From contig JBAJFE010000062.1 of the NCBI GenBank assembly GCA_037903355.1, forward strand, positions 496,001-560,000: DNA of 64,000 nt, in the 5' to 3' direction. This document shows positions 1 through 10,219 of the stretch, in pieces (within the stretch, counting starts at the first letter, position 1; each line of letters starts with the position of its first letter). The translations under genes were made by a program, and so were the position numbers. The notes beneath the pieces are model-generated. The model had not been told where the DNA came from. It searched no databases and worked only from the letters and a program-made list of their open reading frames with translations. Origin of the DNA: Trichuris trichiura. Taxonomy: Eukaryota; Nematoda; Enoplea; Trichinellida; Trichuridae.

Positions 1-427
1 TTACTTAAGAATGGTGCTACCCACATAGTTTTGACTAATAATCTCCTTAAAAGTTTCTTGGATATACTTTTAACTTTCGCTCAGCCAAATTCCCCAGTAC
101 GCTATTTTTCCCTAGTTGAACGGTTCCATAACTCTGAAGAGGATATTTTCAAAACAACAGATCTTACTTCAGGCTAATAATTTGCTTCTGTACAACACAT
201 GAAAGCACATTTGAACGCGTTGTCTTCACTACGTCAAGCGAACTAAAGCTTTACTTTGAATCAAATATTGCAACTGAATATTACGTTAATTTTGACGGAT
301 ATAACTTCTGCAAGACTATAAGCTCCATTTTGCTCTTGTTTAACTTTTCCGTTCTGTTTTATTTTTGAAAGCTTTTTCATTAAAAAACATGAGCCATGAG
401 CTTTTTTATATGCTTTCACAAATTTTC
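1..427. other. Left-edge non-coding DNA
   Basis: AT-rich sequence with stops in all frames. I see no supported exon, RNA gene or repeat before the foldback element that begins near 428. Confidence 0.5.
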
Positions 428-759
428 TCATAATTAATCTTCGGTTTACGACTTCGACCTGTTTGGTGTGTCTGTAAACAAGTTTTAGAGTGCCCTACCA
501 GTGAATGGATGAGCAGATTGTTAGAGAATAAGAACAGAACAACTAATGCAGTATGTTTTAGAACTGCTCTTGTTCCGTCATCAGCGGTATAAGGGAGAAC
601 AACTGACGACAGAAAAAGAACAGTTTCAAAACATACCGTATCGATTGTTCGTTTCTTATTCTCTAACAATTTGGTCATCCATTCGCTGGTAAGGCATTTT
701 GAAGTTTACTCACAGACATACCAAATAGGCCAAAGCCGTGAACTGAAAATCAATTATGA
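428..759. mobile_element. Foldback (MITE-like) element, copy A
   Basis: The two halves are inverted copies of each other over about 150 nt per arm, so the whole segment can fold into one long hairpin. The outer ends are TCATAATTAATC on the left and ATCAATTATGA on the right; inner arms share the motif GAATGGATGAGCAGATTGTT and its reverse complement. A second copy with the same ends and arms lies at 14140-14470, which is why I call it a dispersed element and not a chance palindrome. It has no transposase, so if mobile it would depend on another element. I do not recognise the superfamily, and no clear target-site duplication is visible here. Confidence 0.75.
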
Positions 760-1778
760 AACTAATGAAGCCTGTTACACAACACCCCTCTTCTGAAGCT
801 TTCACAAATATTGATATATTCTCAGTTCAGCTTATCGAAAATAAAGTGTTTTCCAAAAGACAGCTTTTATACCCCATGTGAAAACTATTTTCGTCGAAAT
901 TCTGCCGTTATAGTTTCTATCGTCCTTGTTGAGGTGTTCGTATTATCGGATGCCAGGCGTTTATGCATCACTTTAGTTCGATCGTCTGCTTAGAGCATAC
1001 TGAAAGGCTAGTAATGCTCAATTCAATGAATTCCTCCATTTTGTTACGCTCAAAAAGTGTTTAAAGACATTTGCGCACTTTCATCCTACTGCTTAGAACG
1101 TACGGACACTCTTGCGGCTTGAAAAAGATAAACGCTCAGCTCTTCTAACTATCAGTTCAATAAGGAGCGGCTTAATTGAAGGATATATATATGTAGCAAC
1201 CTAGTGCTAATACGTAAATGAGTTTTTTTATCGATATTTTTAGCAAAAGCGGAAATAAATTGAAGTTACTTTTCCAATCACTTATTTTTGAAACTGTAAT
1301 ATGTTAGACAAGCAAAACGTCAATGCATCAAATCCATCCGATAAAACGTGCTTTCTCCTTCCCTTTGCAATATTTTATACGGAAGGTGAGAATAGACAAA
1401 GTGCACCACGATGAACCTCACTTGATGACTAGCAACCCAATCATGCCAGGAATCACTTCGCACTGGAAGTGCTAATATAATTTTAGAACGTTTTGAAGAA
1501 AATTAAAATTAACCTTGAGCAAAAAATTTTGGCAAATTATACGTTGTTCTAATTTTCAATCTGTTCCTTGAAAAGAAACAGATTTCAGATGAAAACAATT
1601 CTGTGACGCACAGTGAATCATGCTGCTATGTCAACGTATGGAAGAGGAGAAGCGTAAAGTAATTATTTCAGCTAAATATTTGTCTAAGTAAAGCCAAACA
1701 AGGAAAGGAAACAGAATTTGGCGGTATAAATTATCTGCGATGAAATCCAACGAAGTAGAAGCACAGCAAACATTCAGA
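760..1778. other. Intergenic, no gene seen
   Basis: Stops interrupt every frame and no exon pair with matching phases could be found. Only short AT-rich patches are present. Confidence 0.4.
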
Positions 1779-2928
1779 ATGAAGCTGACTGCATGTTTAG
1801 CTTTGCAAATTTCGCTCGTTTTGCTGCCGAAAGCAGAGGTAATGCATCAACTATTATGCTGAGATAATAAAGAGGTCTAGCAATTTAACTTAATGATAGC
1901 ATATTTTGAAATTCATGGAAAAATGTTACGATAAACGTTTTGCTTGTATATAGGGTGGAATCTCCGCTAAAGACAGCGACAAAAGTATGAATGAAGTAAC
2001 GGAAGGAGTTAAAGATCAGTTTCCTTCCAACTTTGTTGGTTTTCCAAGTATAACACCTATGTCAATGGGAAACGCAATATCGAATTCCTTGGAAAAACAG
2101 GTAATCTTAATTCGCCATGGGACTGCTGATCTATTCGACTAATAGCTCATTCAAAAAATTGCTCTGTACTTAGTATGGACAGTATTTATGTAATCTTGGG
2201 AAAATACTTCAATGCAGCAACCTTCAATGCAGATTTGAAAATACAAGTAAAGTACTGCAGCGGACTTCGTTCCTTTTCAGATTCAAACGCTGCGATAGTA
2301 AGAAAGATGAATTCCAATAAGCACAGAGAAAATTGCTAGCTAATTTAAAAATGCGAGGACCTGTTTAATGAGTCGTTTTGAGCGGCCGTTCACCTTAGTA
2401 ACTTAGGCTAGAAACTTTATAAAAGTTGAAAGCGTAAAATGACAATGACGGGATACGGGGGGGGGGGGGGCGGTTTGTAAAGAATAGCGCATTTGGAATG
2501 AGGCTTACTTCCCTCTAAACTTTGAATCATTCCCTTGGATTGTTAGCAGAAGGGGAAGTGGCATGTCAGTGGCTTTAAAGGTTATAGAAACATTGGAAAA
2601 TCTAACTCAATGATATGCGTACACACAGACTGATCAGACTAAACGCGAGTTTGATACAATGGTCAACTCAATGATGGAGGATGCTCGATCTTACTTCCCA
2701 CCGATGTTTCCGCGGGAAAGCCCAACTACACAAAGAAAAACTTTCAAATGGGATGAAAGCACGAAGACGAATTTTGCAAAAAAAGTGTTTGAAGTTTTTA
2801 TACAGCCCTTGCTTAAATATCCGAAAGAATATGTATTTGAAAATTTGATTTTTGCCGTATTATGCTCAGTTGCCGGTGAATCCCGTGTCATCTTACAAAT
2901 GAAGCTTTCAAAACTACACTGCAAAAAA
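1779..2928 (+). CDS. Candidate secreted protein, unknown family (5' three exons)
   Basis: Three exons can be read at 1779-1838, 1954-2100 and 2629-2928, each a multiple of three and each flanked by AG and GT in phase 0, which is the main support. The first exon begins MKLTACLALQISLVLLPKAE, a plausible signal peptide. Exon 3 encodes MVNSMMEDARSYFPPMF and then a basic, helix-rich stretch around FKWDESTKTNFAKKVFEVF, ending at a GTAAGT donor at 2929, so the gene should continue downstream. A possible following exon with the text SSGCYFYNAFNKIFG lies near 2997-3090, but I could not make the phase fit. I do not recognise the family. It could also be the 5' part of the NUDT9-like gene that follows, but nothing proves the link. 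Confidence 0.45.
2457..2470 (+). repeat. Poly-G run (14 G)
   Basis: An uninterrupted run of 14 G in the intron before exon 3 of the candidate gene. Runs of this length are prone to length error in assembly. Confidence 0.9.
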
Positions 2929-3145
2929 GTAAGTATCTTCGCAGTAAAAATGTTTTCATCATTTAAAAAGAAAACCATTTTATCTCAGCTTTAGGGAACG
3001 TGGGATTAAATGCTTCATCGGGCTGCTACTTTTATAATGCATTCAATAAGATCTTTGGGACATCTGGAGGATTCCCCCTGACCGTGGTATATTTCAAGGA
3101 TTAATCAGCTATTTTTGCTTTTTCAAAATTACTAAAAGGCTTAAC

Positions 3146-3172
3146 CCGCTGAAGACGGATTAAAGCTCCGGG
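3146..3172 (+). repeat. Decayed copy of hairpin repeat seen at 48361
   Basis: CCGCTGAAGACGG is followed by AAAGCTCCGGG, matching the two sides of the motif at 48359-48400 with the middle hairpin deleted. Short and degenerate; family membership is inference. Confidence 0.35.
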
Positions 3173-4306
3173 CACTCCTAGTTAACTGAAATAACAGGGT
3201 AAACCCTTAATAATAAAACAGTGTACACTCCATATAAAGTACTGTGGTCCTGTACCAAGAAACTACTCTTTCAAATTAATGACTAAATACTTAACTACTC
3301 TTTCAAATATTACTCAAAAATTGCAATGTCTAAATATTCGCGTTAAACCGTCGATAAGCTGATTGAATTTCCGTTGAAACTAAGCGCAACATTTTAAAGC
3401 TAACTTACTTTTATAATAGTGAATTATGATATGATTATTCCAGCGACCTATTGCCCCATTCAAAAATATTTTCACTTATTACCGGTAAAATAAGCAACTT
3501 TAAGCTGTTTCAAAAAATCCATGACTTAAAGCTCGTCATGATTTCATCTTTTATTTTCAGCATATTATCACGTGGCAACTGTACTTAAACATTATTATAT
3601 GAGCTTAATGTCAATGCATACTTATCGCTTGTTGCATATCCATTGGGTTTTCAAGAGAAGAAAATCGCATTTCTATTTATACCTATTAGTTCAAACGATC
3701 AAGACTGCCTATATTACAATACTTTTATTTCCCTGCTTTGGTTTTCATTCGAACCTTGAGAAAATTTGTATTAAGTTTTAGAGCAGGAGGATCATTAGTG
3801 CAAACAAAGATTGGAAAAGCAGTTGAGGTATTAAACGGAACTGGCTGTTCATTTTTCATATTGGGAGTAACGGAGGCGCTCACCTGGAAAATAATTTCTT
3901 TCATCTTACATATAGATAACCGCCAACAAAACATGCACGAAAAGTAATGAAAAGCCCATATACTGCAGCTGGATTGGAAATCGCAAAGAAGAAAAACCAA
4001 AGAAAATGTTAGGAGGTGCCTGTTATCAGTCAAAGAAGATTTCGAAAAAAGTAAGACAGACTGTTTTAACGCCTTCCCTGTGTTGTATTTTTAAATTATA
4101 TCTGCCTAATTCCGTCACATAAGTCAATCATAACATTAAAGGGTATGTCAGCTTTCAAGATAATAATCCCTGAACGCACTTTTGCTCCGTTTAGCAGACT
4201 TGCTTGAGCACTTGAAATATTACTGTAATTTCCAAAATTTCCTACTTAAGCTTATTGAAAAATCGCGCTAGCATAGCTTAATCAAACGTCAGACATTTCA
4301 ATTCAG

Positions 4307-5922
4307 GATGAGCAGGAAATGGCTGAACTGGATGTTTGTAGTGATTGGAGATACGGTAATACTCAGGTAAGAAACGTGTTTTCATTGAGTAACATTGCCA
4401 AATTTCGCGGTGGATCTCACAGTTTCATCGTCTGGGAATTCCTGAGAAGATTGCAAAGTCAAAAAATGCCTTCCTTTCATACTATCCACCTGTCGTTGGT
4501 AACTTGTACAGCGGCTCAAATGGTTCGTGATTCATTATTATTTTACATGCATAAATTAAACGAATTTTAGCCATCGAGGATCCAAAACGCGCTAATATGC
4601 CTGTGAATCCGAAAGGGAAAACTGGAATTGCTGGCCATGGATTGTTGAGATATTGGGGAGAAAACATAATGGAAATTCCGATTATTATCAGGTTTGTGCC
4701 TTGTGTTTCATACCTCTACTTTCAGCATGCCAAGAGACTTGCAATAGCGAATAATTGAAAGCTGCTGAAACAGTACATTTCTTCTGGCAAGGTCGACGGC
4801 TAAGCAGAAGTTCAAAGAAAATGAACTTACAGTGTAAAAGATAACTTTTACCTGGGAAGATAAGATTGCCGCACGCAGCCTGAATTTGGGGCAACTGAAA
4901 TTTCGTGTATAACACGCTATATGCGTTAATTTGTACTATGTCCAAACAGCTTTTATATTAATCTGTACAAAACTTCCACATAAATTTACTGATTACCACG
5001 CGAGATTCCAGCCAAGGTGGACTGCGACTTCTTGCCTACATGAGAAAGGTTTTTTAAATGTAATGTTAAAATTCAGCTTAACTTTATTCTATAGTTTAAC
5101 TTAAAAACTTTAAATGAAACGACGTATGGATGATGTATATTTAAGTTGACAGATGCTATTCTTTTTAGAAAAACAGGAAAGTACAGCGAAGTTTTGATCA
5201 CCGATCGAGAGAGTAAAGAACACACAAACGGACCACTGCCTATGGTTAGCAAGCTGGCAAAATACTTTTCGACTCATAAACGGTTGGTAATATTAAGTTT
5301 TATGAGAGTTCAATCCTGTCTGAGAAAAAGAAGTACAATCGTTCGGAACTATCTGCGGAAGAGTATTTTTCCACTTTGGTGAAGCCGGAAGACAAGAAAA
5401 CATGCACTCCAGAAATATTTAGATTGGCTCGAAAGTACAGTCGGGAGGTGCTGCAAGTAAGCAATATAATCACCTACTGACCTGCTAATTTAGATATTCT
5501 ATGAGTATATACCACATCCTTACGCCACTGACAATGCTTGGGTAGTTGGTCGTATATACGTGGTAAGAGTGGAAATCGATCCATGTTACAACAGCATAAA
5601 CCTGACACAGCCAGAAAATTATCTCCACTACAGGTGGAAGCAGTTTAACAGTTCTACAATTCACTCCGCGTTTTATCTGGCTAAATATGCAAACAGCAAC
5701 GTTAAGTGGAACACAATGTCGGCTACACAAACCCCATATGCACAAAAATACGTTGCGGCAATATTTTTTGCTGCATTAATGATTGGCCTAGTTTGTGCAG
5801 CCATCACTATAAGCTTTACCGTTTTTGGCATTGCAATAGCAGTTTTGTTTTTGGCGGCTATAGTGTATGCATGTGTTAGCCGAAGAAATTTAATGATTGC
5901 TGAGCGCCTCATTGATTTCTAA
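4307..5922 (+). CDS. NUDT9-like (ADP-ribose pyrophosphatase family) with eroded Nudix box
   Basis: Exons at 4307-4366, 4423-4522 and 4571-4691 join in phase and read like the NUDT9 N-terminal domain: YGNTQFHRLGIPEKI, YYPPVVG, then NPKGKTGIAGHGLLRYWG with IIIR. The C-terminal part also fits: the exon opening near 5492 has YATDNAW (TDNAW in NUDT9) and later ANSNVKWNTMSATQTPYAQK, like the family's GKVKW region. NUDT9 family members hydrolyse ADP-ribose to AMP and ribose-5-phosphate. Here the central exon (about 5155-5290) has GPLPMVSKLAKY where the IPGGMV Nudix box should be, and no REx2EE helix is visible. The reading frame changes at about 5280-5310 without room for a normal intron. The tail (after about 5740) adds two hydrophobic segments absent from NUDT9. 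It may be a pseudogene or a catalytically dead, membrane-bound derivative. The start is not identified; the first exon opens at an acceptor. Confidence 0.6.
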
Positions 5923-6059
5923 CTTCATACTTTGCCTTTATTCAGCAGACGCAAATAGTATTAACATTCGCACTGCAGTTGTTCCTGAAGTAAAGTGTGT
6001 CAATTCCATGGCAGTTCAGTCAAATTGGAAATGACCAAAATAATCTGTTTCGAAAAAAT

Positions 6060-6420
6060 GTACAGAATGGTACCGTCATAGCTAGCACGTTTTTGATAGA
6101 GGCGCCGCAGTTTCTCTCCGCAGTGTTACGGGACTGGCTATGACATCGGGTGAGAATAGCAACTGCTCAAAGGTACAAATATAAACTGCTAACTTATAAG
6201 AGCAGAAGCACAAAGTAAAATAATAACAAAACATAAAAGATTCGTAGCAAGAAAAGTGCTGAAGATGGATATAATGGAGGGGGACAGACAGATAGCTAAT
6301 ACATGAAAAATTAAGCTGAGAGAGAAGAAGAAAAGTAAATGAAAGTAAGAAAACGTCATCGAGGGCCGATCAAAAGGAAAACAAGAAGTAAATAAATAAG
6401 TTGACATACTCCGTTACGAA
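6060..6420. repeat. Outlying segment of the tandem-array spacer
   Basis: Shares order and patches of sequence with spacer segments near 12550-12960 and 17690-18110: CTCTCCGCAGTG followed by GGxTGGCTA-type text, then a purine-rich tract with GATGG, GGGG, ACAGA and AAATAAAT. In the other two units the same pieces lie about 1.4-1.6 kb from the 3' end of a MIG-18-like copy; here the distance is about 2.7 kb. This marks the left limit of the duplicated segment, just beyond the NUDT9-like gene. Confidence 0.45.
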
Positions 6421-9080
6421 ACATCAAGTTTATTAAAATCATCATTCCATTTTTTGTGTGCCTTCGGTGATCGCGAAATTTACAGGAAAAGGTAAGAACA
6501 AATATACAGATTGAATGTCACTTATTCCAAATGTTCTGGACCAGACATGATAAGGAATATAGAATTTTATGACTTTGCAATACGCACAAGCACTTTCGCT
6601 TCATGAAAGAGAAGCTTAAAACGCATTTTGAGATGGGAAACCATTCCTACGCAATAAACTCAGGTGTTCTGCTCATTGAATGAATGCTGATGAGTCCTCC
6701 GCCGTACAGCAGAAAGTGTTCAACCCTCATAGCGAACAGCAGTTACTGTTTGGTGGGCAGAGGACTACGAATCCCGGCCCTATGAAACCAGACAACAGTG
6801 TCGCAGCAAAAAAGTATTTCGCTAAAACTGAGTTAGGTTTTCTTATGTCATTTTCTTTCTTCATAAGGGGTGCGTTTTGTAAACGTTTCTTGTAAACATT
6901 TTTGCAGTTTAGAACCCGCTCTTTAAAATAACGCCTATTTCATAAACGTTAAGTTGCAAAGCTTTCAGGTCAATCGAGACTCGTCATCAGCGCTAGGTGT
7001 GCCACCTGTCAGGTTTGTCATCATGTTAGCAAGCCACTCCATCCAACCGACTTTGGCAGAAACCTCAGCCGTCAGCTCTGTATTGAGCTGTCAGGCCTTG
7101 GTCCCACTTAGTGAGTCAGACGGTGTGGCGAGCACCCAACCGACCTACCACATTGGCAACAACACTAACATAGAGCAACAACGAGCAAACAAACGATATA
7201 AACTCGTCTGTTTTAAACAAACGGGTTTTAAACTGATAACTGAAGTAAATGATCAATGCACTAAAAAAACCATGATAAGAACAACCAGTAAAAAACTTAC
7301 GTTCTTAATTTACCGTTGTTTATACCTTTCCTGTGTGTGTATACAGTCTTAGCAATTGAATGATTTAGGTTACTCTGCATTGCCTTGATTAGCATTTTTT
7401 CGTTTTACAATACTTAACGTAATCCCTTTGGCAGAAGAACTCAATTGTTGACAACGCTGCTAAATAGGGTTATGAACGTTCCGTCAGCCCATAACATAGG
7501 TTCTGTTGCGATAGATGTGGTGCAAAGCTGTCGGGACTACTTCTACCCTGTTCTCAAGAAGAGAGAACAGACGCTAAAAGGGCAGTGAAAAGCAGCCTCA
7601 AAAGCTGCTCATCTCATTTCTTGCAAACGCAAACAATGCTTTTTACATTTCAAGAAGTAGACATCTGTAAAAGAGAGAAATGAAACTAGCAGCACTACTA
7701 CAAAAAGGCAATACCTGTTACGTCACTCCATACAGGGTTGAAAATAGACATTATGCCTTACAATTTCTCGATAGGCAAAAGAGTGCAGTCTGCGGGGCTA
7801 TTTTTATTCAAATTCCAAAGAAGTTTTCAAACACCAATTAAGAGAGGAGAAAAGCAGTTTGCTTCAAAGATGCAGTAGAACAGTAGAAAATTTTTGAAAC
7901 AATAAATGCTGCACTGAGGCTTCTGAGAAAAACAGATCAAAATTACGCGAGCAAGCTGAAACAACAATTCTGATACAAAAGGCTCAAAGAGAAAAAAATA
8001 ATTTTGCTGTTGGTCACATTTCTGTCATTCATTAATTTGTAACAGCTTCTGTTTGCTCAAGTGATGAAACCAGCATGCTCACGACTGCAATCTTCTTATG
8101 CAATTATGCAATGAATAGTCAGCACGTTATGGTAGGGTCGTTGGGGAATTACTAATGAAGAACAATTAAAAGGAAACTTATACTATTCTAGGTGCTGTAT
8201 TAGAGGCAGCCTGAAATCCACCCTGCCCATCAGCATTGATCATAGCTCTCTAACTACAGAACATTTTATTTTTCCAAAGGAATTTCCTTCTCAAAACTCA
8301 ATGAGATTTCTGTGAAGTATAGAACACACTTTATTGGCACTCATTATTAAGGACGCACGCGTCTTAATCAGAGCATAGAATTATAAGCTTTTCTATGAAA
8401 ACCCTTCATTTATTTTTAGGTTAAGGAACTTAATGCTGTACGTTTAAAAAATGCAAAGGAAAGGATGTAGCTGGTCCCAAAAGCTGCGTTCCATAATTCT
8501 ATGTTTCGGCTATTTCTTTCGACAACCATGAAATACCTCCTGGAGCAAGTTGCTGATTTCTTTATTCCAATGGAAGAGCCAACTCGACTTCACAAGCGGA
8601 CACTGATTAAATTACCCATATTTTAATAGCATCGCCAAAATCTATTTGCTATTGGGAACATAATTATAGCGTACGCACAGGTTAGGAAAGACTGGGAGCA
8701 AATCCAGCCCACTCAGCTAAAAGCATTTATATGAACATAAAACTTCTACACTAAACAGCAGTGCTGGTAAGCACTGATAAATCTACTCAATGCAGCTCAA
8801 ATTATACATAAGGATATTATCCCCTGCTTTTTTCCTTATTTGAAGCTTATACGTTCCCAGTCTTAAACGACACATCATTGTCAGCGCTGATGACACAACC
8901 CTTAATGTAAAAATGAATGAGCAGAAAAACCCTAGCAGCAAGAACGAAACAAAAGTATCATAGCAAAAGAAATCAGCATAGGCTAAAGCAACCCAAAGCG
9001 TCATGTCCGTACTTGAATTCCCGTGCTTCTGTTCTCAATACATTTTTGAATGAAATAGTTTATTATCTCAAAGAAAGCGT
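6421..9080. other. Spacer left of array copy 1; one weak gene candidate
   Basis: Two plus-strand open stretches, 6680-6895 and 6954-7352, have Ser/Gln/Pro-rich text (FNPHSEQQLLFGG; LVPLSESDGVASTQP) that looks less random than its surroundings and is slightly richer in GC. They could be exons of a low-complexity protein, but donor and acceptor phases do not settle it. Elsewhere I see no exon. A minus-strand AATAAA signal at 9059-9064 lies 17 nt past the stop codon of the first MIG-18-like copy and probably serves it. Confidence 0.3.
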
Positions 9081-10145
9081 TCATTTGGGTGGTAGAGGGC
9101 AACGATCTCCTTCAATTGTGGTAAACGTCTTGAAAGAGAAACTATGTTCTTCTATAAATGTAAGTCTTGCAAGAACATTTCCTTCCGTTTGCTTCATGCA
9201 ACTGAACATCCTATCGGAACCATATTTGACACATTCTCCAACTTTAATAACTTTTCGTCCTTGATCCATGTTTGCAATACATTCGATAACTTCAGCGGTT
9301 ACTGTTTCTTCGTTTCCTGCACACACTACTCTATAGCTCAATGATCCAACTGGTCTTGTATACCATGATTCACCAAAGTTGAATTCTTTCAATACACCAA
9401 ATTCTTTTGCAATGCATCCAGCAAATACAATTCTAACACCAAGGTCCTTTTGCTTGCAATGGAACAAGAAACCGCCATCACGATATTTTTCGCCTGCATC
9501 AATTCTTTTGCCACTGCTAGTAACACATCCCATAATTATTACTTTTACTCCTCCATTTCCATATCTTGAACATTTGTACCAGAATTTGCCAATGTTAATA
9601 ACTTGATGAATTCCAACTCTTTGTCCACCAATTATACAACCAATAGCTTTATGAATAACTCTGTAACCTTCACTGAGACAAGTAAATAAGAAGGTCCTTC
9701 TTGTGAATGATTCACCAATTTTTGCAAGAACTTTATTATCACCAACGCAACCGGTGATTACTAGACCGATGCGTCCGTCTTTTTCAAGACAACTATAAAC
9801 GAACGATTTTGTTATAACAGAACTTCCCTTTTCCATTTCTTCTCCATTCATAAGGCATTTTATAGGTCTCAATAAGACAGCAGTGTCGTTGATTTTTTCA
9901 CATAGAAGAACAAAGAATGGAGTGCGATAGGTTTCTCCGAAAGCTAAATTTTCACCTGAATCAAGTACGCATCCAATCGCAACAGTCCTTTCCTTTTTTA
10001 TGTATTTCCAATAAACTCGTTCTTCTTGAACCTTTGTGTAGTCATAATAGTAGCTGCTGCTGACTTCTGATGTACATTTATCACATAAAATGGTTGACAG
10101 ATGAAGGCAAGCGATTGCGATGAGGAAGGCGGTAGACCACTGCAT
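9081..10145 (-). CDS. MIG-18-like secreted cysteine-repeat protein, copy 1
   Basis: A 354-residue single-exon gene. Residues 1-21 (MQWSTAFLIAIACLHLSTILC) form a signal peptide. The rest is about seven repeats of 40-50 residues with the pattern GC-x(5-12)-G-x(4-8)-GE-x(8-10)-C, for example AIGCVLDSGENLAFGETYR, VITGCVGDNKVLAKIGESF, IIMGCVTSSGKRIDAGEKYR. This matches the fibronectin-type-I-like domain of nematode MIG-18/MIG-6-type secreted proteins, in which paired cysteines make small disulphide-bonded modules; the family assignment is from memory. The C-terminus ends GDRCPLPPK. There is no membrane anchor, so it is expected in the extracellular space or excretory-secretory material. A TATA box lies 67 nt upstream of the start and AATAAA 17 nt past the stop. 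Its 5' half is virtually identical to copy 2, whereas the last 300 nt differ at several sites, including substitutions such as K/R, M/I and L/V. Confidence 0.75.
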   Translation of the reverse strand: MQWSTAFLIAIACLHLSTILCDKCTSEVSSSYYYDYTKVQEERVYWKYIKKERTVAIGCVLDSGENLAFGETYRTPFFVLLCEKINDTAVLLRPIKCLMNGEEMEKGSSVITKSFVYSCLEKDGRIGLVITGCVGDNKVLAKIGESFTRRTFLFTCLSEGYRVIHKAIGCIIGGQRVGIHQVINIGKFWYKCSRYGNGGVKVIIMGCVTSSGKRIDAGEKYRDGGFLFHCKQKDLGVRIVFAGCIAKEFGVLKEFNFGESWYTRPVGSLSYRVVCAGNEETVTAEVIECIANMDQGRKVIKVGECVKYGSDRMFSCMKQTEGNVLARLTFIEEHSFSFKTFTTIEGDRCPLPPK

Positions 10146-10211
10146 GATTTGGTAGGTTGGGTTTCCTTGTGGAGAAGGAAAGGTGGATGCTAAGTGGAAA
10201 GCTGAACGCAG

Positions 10212-10219
10212 TTATATAG
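10212..10219 (-). promoter_or_regulatory. TATA box of MIG-18-like copy 1
   Basis: CTATATAA on the minus strand, about 67 nt upstream of the start codon. The surrounding 160 nt is shared almost intact with copy 2. Confidence 0.6.

Noticed and set aside
2659..2928. Possible ubinuclein-type domain (TFKWDESTK)
   Set aside because: The conserved WPKGWMQAR part of that domain is missing, and the gene has a signal peptide.
9144..9606. Plus-strand frames repeated under all three array copies
   Set aside because: They are exact antisense shadows of the MIG-18-like gene and recur only because the gene does.
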